The notes under the pieces were generated by a model that was not told the DNA's origin, did not search any database, and was given only the letters and a program-made list of their open reading frames with translations. Shown in pieces: positions 60,601 through 64,000 of a stretch of DNA of 64,000 bases. The translations under genes and the position numbers were made by a program. Source of the stretch: Paracidobacterium acidisoli (GTDB taxonomy: Bacteria > Acidobacteriota > Terriglobia > Terriglobales > Acidobacteriaceae). The stretch spans positions 434,001-498,000 of the forward strand of contig NZ_QVQT02000004.1 of the NCBI RefSeq assembly GCF_003428625.2. The letters run 5' to 3'. Position 1 is the stretch's first letter. The number at the start of each line of letters is the position of its first letter.

Positions 60601-60827
60601 GGAAGATTTGGCGAGAAACCTCACTCACTTTTAGGGTAGATGCGTTCAATATCCTGAATATCGCTAGCTTTGCGAATGTCAACACTCAGTTCAACCCAAG
60701 CAGCTTGAGAACATTCGGCGAAGCGCGCAACACATATGCAGGGAACTCTGGCACTGGTGAGTTGAATCCAGTCTTTCAGAATGGCGGAGCTAGATCCCTT
60801 CAACTCTCTGCCAAAATCAAATTCTAA
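57633..60827 (+). CDS. Oar-like TonB-dependent outer-membrane receptor
   Basis: 1064 aa. Signal peptide (residues about 1-27, ending PLASAQ), carboxypeptidase-regulatory-like domain (DSGTVAGRITDASGAVVPNA, about 30-115), plug (VIDHTFIENMPLNGNSLSTL, LSVNGQRGTSNYLTLDGASE, IQTSTYSAEFGRTPGGQIGI) and a long barrel ending in the aromatic KIKF. The first receptor in the window has the same build but a quite different sequence. The gene is visibly more AT-rich than the chromosomal genes to the left, hinting at separate ancestry. It follows the sigma/anti-sigma pair by 83 bp, as in sigma-controlled uptake systems. Confidence 0.9.
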   Translation: MRILNYFSFGLLIVFTILCGVPLASAQTDSGTVAGRITDASGAVVPNAEVDLTSVDRGVVSHTKSNSSGIYVLPSVAPGIYNLSVSHAGFRQVDLTKLVVNVQSNIEQNFKLQVGSVSESVTVTAGSQQVETGGAVSTVIDHTFIENMPLNGNSLSTLFELTPGVVTNAGSSGGNQAQGGGLSVNGQRGTSNYLTLDGASENIYVPPTVNSSSANVTGQGIAVSASGGTNGLLPIDAVEEYRIQTSTYSAEFGRTPGGQIGIRTRGGTNEFHGSVFENFRNQVMDATDYFIKFLNETQTPLRMNDFGGTLGGPILKNKLFFFVAHETLLMTQPQPGYSEDVPSTCAVQTAASVFQPFLKGFPVGNAGPDASQPLCNPGQPESSTNQPISDIFNESYSTRITDHSTSARLDADLPWRSKAFFRFNIAPSNTVYTGWNPNNSSNNISTFTGGITSQVTQKMVNEVTINYSRNDASFGQSLISYGGNDPAAFTNAVSSIANPATTQFQFNDYVWTGYPTIGPVQDNSLRAWNAIDTVSWTLGRHSLKFGADYLWRNPVLKPYTLALSPTIYDFSGIQSGILDGLSYSEYYSNPNIKLRNLSFFANDTWRITKALTLNYGVRWEINPSPSASGPGLFAVQGNVADSASITEAPAGSALFSTVYTNFAPRIGASYLVSDDPKFGIVLRGGFGIFYDTGTAASAAQAAGEGYPYMGNGQLSNVPYSSINWKSLVSSTPSLPQSTLYITDPDLQAPRTYQWSVTLEQKLGSNSTLTTSYVGNTGHKLASTVEEFNFSANDTPLIVSGGDFKLLTNGASSNYQSLQMQFRSRIGRRLDAIASWTWAHNIDSGDSDFAGSNTVAEYSLRSDSSNDIRHIFSAALHYSPTGVNSGRTLSGITSGWSLDTIALLQTASPISVYANLPYNPSDPEEYEQFNGLASIVPGIAQIISDPTAPGGKRLNPAGFSVPNCLCNGNSIQNGYRLFGLTQWDMAANRSWKIWRETSLTFRVDAFNILNIASFANVNTQFNPSSLRTFGEARNTYAGNSGTGELNPVFQNGGARSLQLSAKIKF

Positions 60828-60859
60828 TCTCAGCGAAGTAGCAGCCGTATAGGAGTGGT

Positions 60860-62698
60860 ATGTATTCTGTAAGGATATTCTGTTTTGTCGTGTTAATCGC
60901 GTGCTGTTCCGTTCTGAATTCACAAGAGATCAAGATCAACTCGAACACAAGCACCACCGCCGCAAGCAGTGGTTGGTATCCCTGGTACGAGATTCACGCC
61001 GATCCCGAAAACCGCAACAACATAATCGTCTGCGGTGCTCGCTGGGTGGCTAAGGATAATGCTCAATACGGTTTCGTTTATTTCTCATCCGATGGTGGCA
61101 AGAATTGGCATTCGACGCTCGAAGACAAACACAGCACATGGGTCTCCGAAGAGTCATGTGCCTTCGGCGTGCATGGTGTGGCATATTACGTCGCTGATGC
61201 CTCGAAAGTAGATGAAGCAGGAAACTTGCATCACGATCTGGGGACGACCTACGTATACTCCTCGCAGGATGGAGGCCGAACCTGGAAAGAACCTATCAAG
61301 ACGGGATGGACAGACTATTCGTCCTCTGTCGTCGATACCTCTCCCGGCCCGAATCAGAACCGGCTGTATGTTTCCTTCAACAATCTGGAGACCTTCTACC
61401 ACTCCCTCGGCGACCAGAAAGCACTCGACAGCCTTCCCAAAGGCGGTAACACGGTTGGACTCATCAGCTATAAGGACGGCGATGCGAAGGTCGATGGGCC
61501 TGTCTTCAATTCGGATATGGCAGCCTCAAACTATCGCGGTTCCTATCCCGCACCTTCGTTCGTACTGAAAGACGGCACATTGCTGACGTTCTTCTCTTCC
61601 CACCTTAACCTCGATCCAAAGGACAGAGAGAAGCGTGAATTTCTGATCGCGTCCATCCGCTCCAATCCTGATCGCACAGCGTTGGAGAACCCCGTCAACG
61701 TGGTCACTGACACCCCGAAGCCGGATGAAAGCGAGAAGTGCGGCTTCGGCCTCACGTCGGCTGGAGCCTATGATCCAGTGAAGGACATCATCTACTTCGC
61801 CTACCCACTCGGCGATGAGAAGTCCTGTCATCTGATGCTGATAAGCTCGACTGACGGCGGCAAGACGTGGAAGCCCGCGCAGCGTATCCACCTGCCCGAC
61901 GAGAACTCCGACAGCACCTACGAAAGTCCTGCGCTCGCCGTGAATAAGGAAGGTGTGCTTGGCCTAATGTGGACCGATGGGCGCACCGGTTGCTGGAACT
62001 TCGCCGCCTCTACCAGCGGCGACAGGTATTTCAACGTCAGCAAGAGACTGAATGACTGCTCCTCGCCTGCAAAGGATGTTCAGGCGATTACGGATGCCTA
62101 TCTGTGGTCAGTGCTGTTTCAGCCTAGTCCCAAGAACGCTGACGGCGAGAACCGCGTTGCCATCCGCAACATGAAGAATGCTGACTGGCGAAACAATCAC
62201 GCCATCGCAGTTACGCCCGATGGCGTCTTCCATCCTGTTTGGATCGACGCTGGAGATGGCAGGGGAGAGATTCGCACCGCCGCAGTCACAGTAACGAGCG
62301 TGCAACAGCTTGCCGCAACGCAGATCTCGGGGCTAACGCCAGTCAGCAACAAGGTTGCCGTCCTCTATGGTGGTACGCAGCATTACGACGACAAGAGCGG
62401 AACTCTGACGCTTGCGGTCACCTTCCGTAATAACAGCGGGTCTGCAGTCAAAGCCCCTTTCAAGCTGGAAGCGATGAGCGTGGATTCCGATTATCTCAAC
62501 GTCGAGGTTGCCAACGCCGCAAATCACGCGATTGGTGGAGGTGCCGTGTGGGACGTGACGAGTTCAGTCCCCGGCGGCGTGCTTGCGCCCGGTGCGACCA
62601 GCCAGCCCTACACGCTGACGTTTCACACGACGCCGAAGGATCACTTCACTCTTGGAGATGTCCTCTCGCTCAACACGAAGCTCTACGCCAGGCCATGA
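60860..62698 (+). CDS. Exported Asp-box (sialidase-fold) protein
   Basis: 612 aa; ATG at 60860 with AGGAGTGGT ahead. Signal or lipoprotein-like start (MYSVRIFCFVVLIACCSVLN). A six-bladed propeller is indicated by Asp boxes: SSDGGKNW near residue 75, SSQDGGRTW near 136 and STDGGKTW near 330; SSGWYPWYEIHADPENRNN opens the domain. The last 110 residues form a beta-sandwich-like domain. Known relatives are exo-sialidases and other glycosidases or carbohydrate-binding propellers, but the Arg triad of true sialidases could not be confirmed by eye. Probably works at the surface with the receptor encoded 33 bp upstream. Confidence 0.75.
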   Translation: MYSVRIFCFVVLIACCSVLNSQEIKINSNTSTTAASSGWYPWYEIHADPENRNNIIVCGARWVAKDNAQYGFVYFSSDGGKNWHSTLEDKHSTWVSEESCAFGVHGVAYYVADASKVDEAGNLHHDLGTTYVYSSQDGGRTWKEPIKTGWTDYSSSVVDTSPGPNQNRLYVSFNNLETFYHSLGDQKALDSLPKGGNTVGLISYKDGDAKVDGPVFNSDMAASNYRGSYPAPSFVLKDGTLLTFFSSHLNLDPKDREKREFLIASIRSNPDRTALENPVNVVTDTPKPDESEKCGFGLTSAGAYDPVKDIIYFAYPLGDEKSCHLMLISSTDGGKTWKPAQRIHLPDENSDSTYESPALAVNKEGVLGLMWTDGRTGCWNFAASTSGDRYFNVSKRLNDCSSPAKDVQAITDAYLWSVLFQPSPKNADGENRVAIRNMKNADWRNNHAIAVTPDGVFHPVWIDAGDGRGEIRTAAVTVTSVQQLAATQISGLTPVSNKVAVLYGGTQHYDDKSGTLTLAVTFRNNSGSAVKAPFKLEAMSVDSDYLNVEVANAANHAIGGGAVWDVTSSVPGGVLAPGATSQPYTLTFHTTPKDHFTLGDVLSLNTKLYARP

Positions 62699-62826
62699 GA
62701 GCGAGGCCCATGCGCCGCAGCTTCAATTTCATCGTGCGTTATGCAGGGGCAATCAATCTTCTGCTGGTGCTCTTGGCAGCATTCATTGTCTGGATGGCCG
62801 TTCAACTTACGCGATTAAGGCGCTAA
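62695..62826 (+). CDS. 43-aa single-helix membrane peptide
   Basis: Basic N-terminus (MRARPMRRSFNFIVRYAG), one membrane helix (AINLLLVLLAAFIVWMAVQL) and a basic end (TRLRR). Its ATG overlaps the stop of the Asp-box gene (ATGA). No family recognised. The composition and coupling make a real gene likely; it may tether or partner a neighbouring exported protein. Confidence 0.55.
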   Translation: MRARPMRRSFNFIVRYAGAINLLLVLLAAFIVWMAVQLTRLRR

Positions 62827-62847
62827 GAAGCTAAAACGGAGAAATAT

Positions 62848-63387
62848 TTGCGAAGAGGGAATATGGCGGGAATCATTCTGGCGTGTGTAGTGGCAGTCAC
62901 TACGCACGCACAGTCTCATGCGTCTGAGAAACCGCAGACTGACACCAGCGCCGATCTGCTTGGCAAGCCTGCACCATCGTTCGTTGTTCTAACCCTCGAT
63001 GGCCGACAAGTCTCTCTTGCCGACTACAAAGGCAAAGCTCTCATCGTGAACTTCTGGGCGACGTGGTGTGGCAACTGCAAACTCGAAATGCCCTGGCTGG
63101 CTCAGTTGCGCGAGCAGTATGTGAGTCAGGGATTCGAGGTCGTTGGCATAGTGACGGACGGCGCGACAGAACAAAAGGTGCGGCAGATCGCCGACAAGTA
63201 TGGCGTCAAGTATCCAGTCCTTCGCTGCAATCACAAGACTGCCCAGGCATACGGTGGACTGCCGTATCTACCGGAGTCTTTCTACATCGACAAGACGGGG
63301 AAGGTGGTGCTGGAGGCCGCTGACGCCAGCTCGAAGGAAGAGGTCGAGGCAAACATCCGCAAGCTGCTAGGGCTCGGAGCAAAGTAG
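62848..63387 (+). CDS. TlpA-like thiol-disulfide oxidoreductase
   Basis: 179 aa from the TTG at 62848, which has ACGGAG 7 nt upstream and gives the signal peptide a charged start (MRRGNMAGIILACVVAVTTH); an ATG at 62863 is the alternative. Thioredoxin fold with FWATWCGNCKLEMPWL; the redox pair is Cys74 and Cys77. YLPESFYIDKTGKVV provides the cis-Pro region. Periplasmic TlpA proteins reduce specific disulfides, often in cytochrome or copper-site assembly. It may keep a neighbour's cysteines reduced. Confidence 0.88.
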   Translation: MRRGNMAGIILACVVAVTTHAQSHASEKPQTDTSADLLGKPAPSFVVLTLDGRQVSLADYKGKALIVNFWATWCGNCKLEMPWLAQLREQYVSQGFEVVGIVTDGATEQKVRQIADKYGVKYPVLRCNHKTAQAYGGLPYLPESFYIDKTGKVVLEAADASSKEEVEANIRKLLGLGAK

Positions 63388-63595
63388 ATGTCGGCTACCA
63401 ACCGCCAGCCCACCGACAGCCGCAAACCCCGCAGAACGAGAACCGCTATGCACTTGAAATCGCTTACCAAACTACTCCATATCCGGCGAAACTCATCGCG
63501 CCGACCACCGGCGAAATCCGTCGCTTGCTGGCGGCGAAACTCGTCGCCTGGAATGGCGACGCGGCAAAAACTATCGCCATAGGGGGAGCAATCGT
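63384..63595 (+). other. Short interval with a residual open frame
   Basis: One plus-strand frame stays open from within the end of the TlpA gene to the next gene and reads plausibly (RYALEIAYQTTPYPAKLIAP, TTGEIRRLLAAKLVAW) but has no good start codon. It may be a gene remnant. Not called as a gene. Confidence 0.3.
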
Positions 63596-64000
63596 ATGGA
63601 GACCTACATCCTCAGTCGTCGCCGCTTTCTCCGACAGAGTTTTGCGTTCAGTGCGCTGGCCACGCTTGGATCGCTGCCCGGTACTGCTGCTCCTCTGCTC
63701 TCCGATCCCACGGCAGCGGAGTCGCTGATGGTTGGAGATTGGGGATATGAGGACGACCACACCGCTCAATCAGGCGTAGCCGTCGGGATGCAGAAGTATA
63801 CGAAACAGCGTGGACTCAAGCCCCAGGCGTTACTCATGCTTGGCGATAACTGGTACGGAGAACTTGCTGGAGGCGTTCATTCTTCCCGCTGGCAAACACA
63901 GTTCGAGGAGATGTATCCGGCTGATGTGTTTCCGTGTGCCGCCTATGCGATCCCTGGGAACCATGACTATCAGCGATGGCCTGAAAGCAAGGTAGCTGCC
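63596..64000 (+). CDS. Tat-exported metallophosphoesterase, cut by window edge
   Basis: The first 135 residues are present. GGGGGAG precedes the ATG at 63596. A twin-arginine signal, SRRRFLRQSFAFSALATL, directs Tat export. Calcineurin-like metal motifs follow: MVGDWGYEDD, MLGDNWYGE and AIPGNHDY, the GD...GDN...GNH(D/E) pattern of purple-acid-phosphatase-like enzymes. It probably hydrolyses phosphate esters outside the cytoplasm. The last visible member of the sigma-led row; the C-terminal metal ligands lie beyond the edge. Confidence 0.85.
   Translation, partial: METYILSRRRFLRQSFAFSALATLGSLPGTAAPLLSDPTAAESLMVGDWGYEDDHTAQSGVAVGMQKYTKQRGLKPQALLMLGDNWYGELAGGVHSSRWQTQFEEMYPADVFPCAAYAIPGNHDYQRWPESKVAA

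Noticed and set aside
54387-64000. Search for a right attachment site (copy of the tRNA-Phe 3' end)
   Set aside because: Only partial matches such as TCTGGCAG near 55341 were seen; none includes the GGCCACCA core, so no attR is claimed.
1-64000. CRISPR array or transposon insertion sequences
   Set aside because: No regularly spaced repeat series and no transposase-like protein were seen anywhere in the window.

Overview
The window looks like a piece of a GC-rich Acidobacteriota chromosome (Acidobacteriaceae type), interrupted by an integrated conjugative element. Three kinds of evidence support the assignment: very large Oar-like TonB receptors with an N-terminal carboxypeptidase-regulatory domain, a receptor/TPR/TPR/CRTAC1 gene row typical of that phylum, and a DUF6599-like protein. 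This is inference from gene content; no marker gene such as rRNA is present.

Region 1 (1-36.9 kb) is ordinary chromosome, read almost entirely from the minus strand. In minus-strand reading order from the right it holds: a secreted adenosine-deaminase-like enzyme and a GT1-type glycosyltransferase; on the plus strand a VOC protein and a catalase-related peroxidase; a membrane SpoIIE phosphatase coupled to a DUF192 lipoprotein; alaS; an AMIN/Amidase_3 cell-wall amidase; a DUF6599-like protein; tRNA-Thr(CGT); a MerR-TPR fusion; an acyl-CoA dehydrogenase; an MFS transporter; an amidohydrolase; gnd; a GH37 trehalase; the TonB receptor/TPR/TPR/CRTAC1 row; a GT4 glycosyltransferase; and hemE-hemH, with hemH cut by the left edge.

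Region 2 (37.1 to about 54.4 kb) is an integrated conjugative element. Its left end abuts tRNA-Phe(GAA): a large serine recombinase reads antisense straight through the tRNA, and the tRNA 3' end is imperfectly repeated 57 bp inside. Then follow an intergenic region rich in inverted repeats, a compact type IV secretion operon (virB2-B3-B4-B9-B10-B5-B6-B8), a DNA methyltransferase, a chain of small and unrecognised proteins joined by 1- and 4-nt overlaps, a 17-bp perfect inverted repeat, a ribbon-helix-helix-like protein, the coupling protein virD4 and the ATPase virB11. A divergent pair of a 78-aa protein and an XRE repressor closes the recognisable element. No canonical relaxase, replication gene or right attachment site was found in the window.

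Region 3 (54.4-64 kb) holds a LysR regulator and then a plus-strand row: an ECF sigma factor, an overlapping anti-sigma factor (zinc finger, membrane segment, coiled coil, RskA-like C-terminus), a second Oar-like TonB receptor, an exported Asp-box (sialidase-like) protein, a 43-aa membrane peptide, a TlpA-like thioredoxin and a Tat-exported metallophosphoesterase cut by the right edge. The layout suggests a sigma-controlled surface nutrient-uptake and exo-enzyme unit. It may be element cargo or native chromosome; the right boundary is not visible.

The most interesting unexplained part is the relaxosome-like block at 47.9-50.8 kb, where a complete transfer apparatus is accompanied by unknown DNA-binding-like proteins and a strong inverted repeat but no recognisable relaxase.
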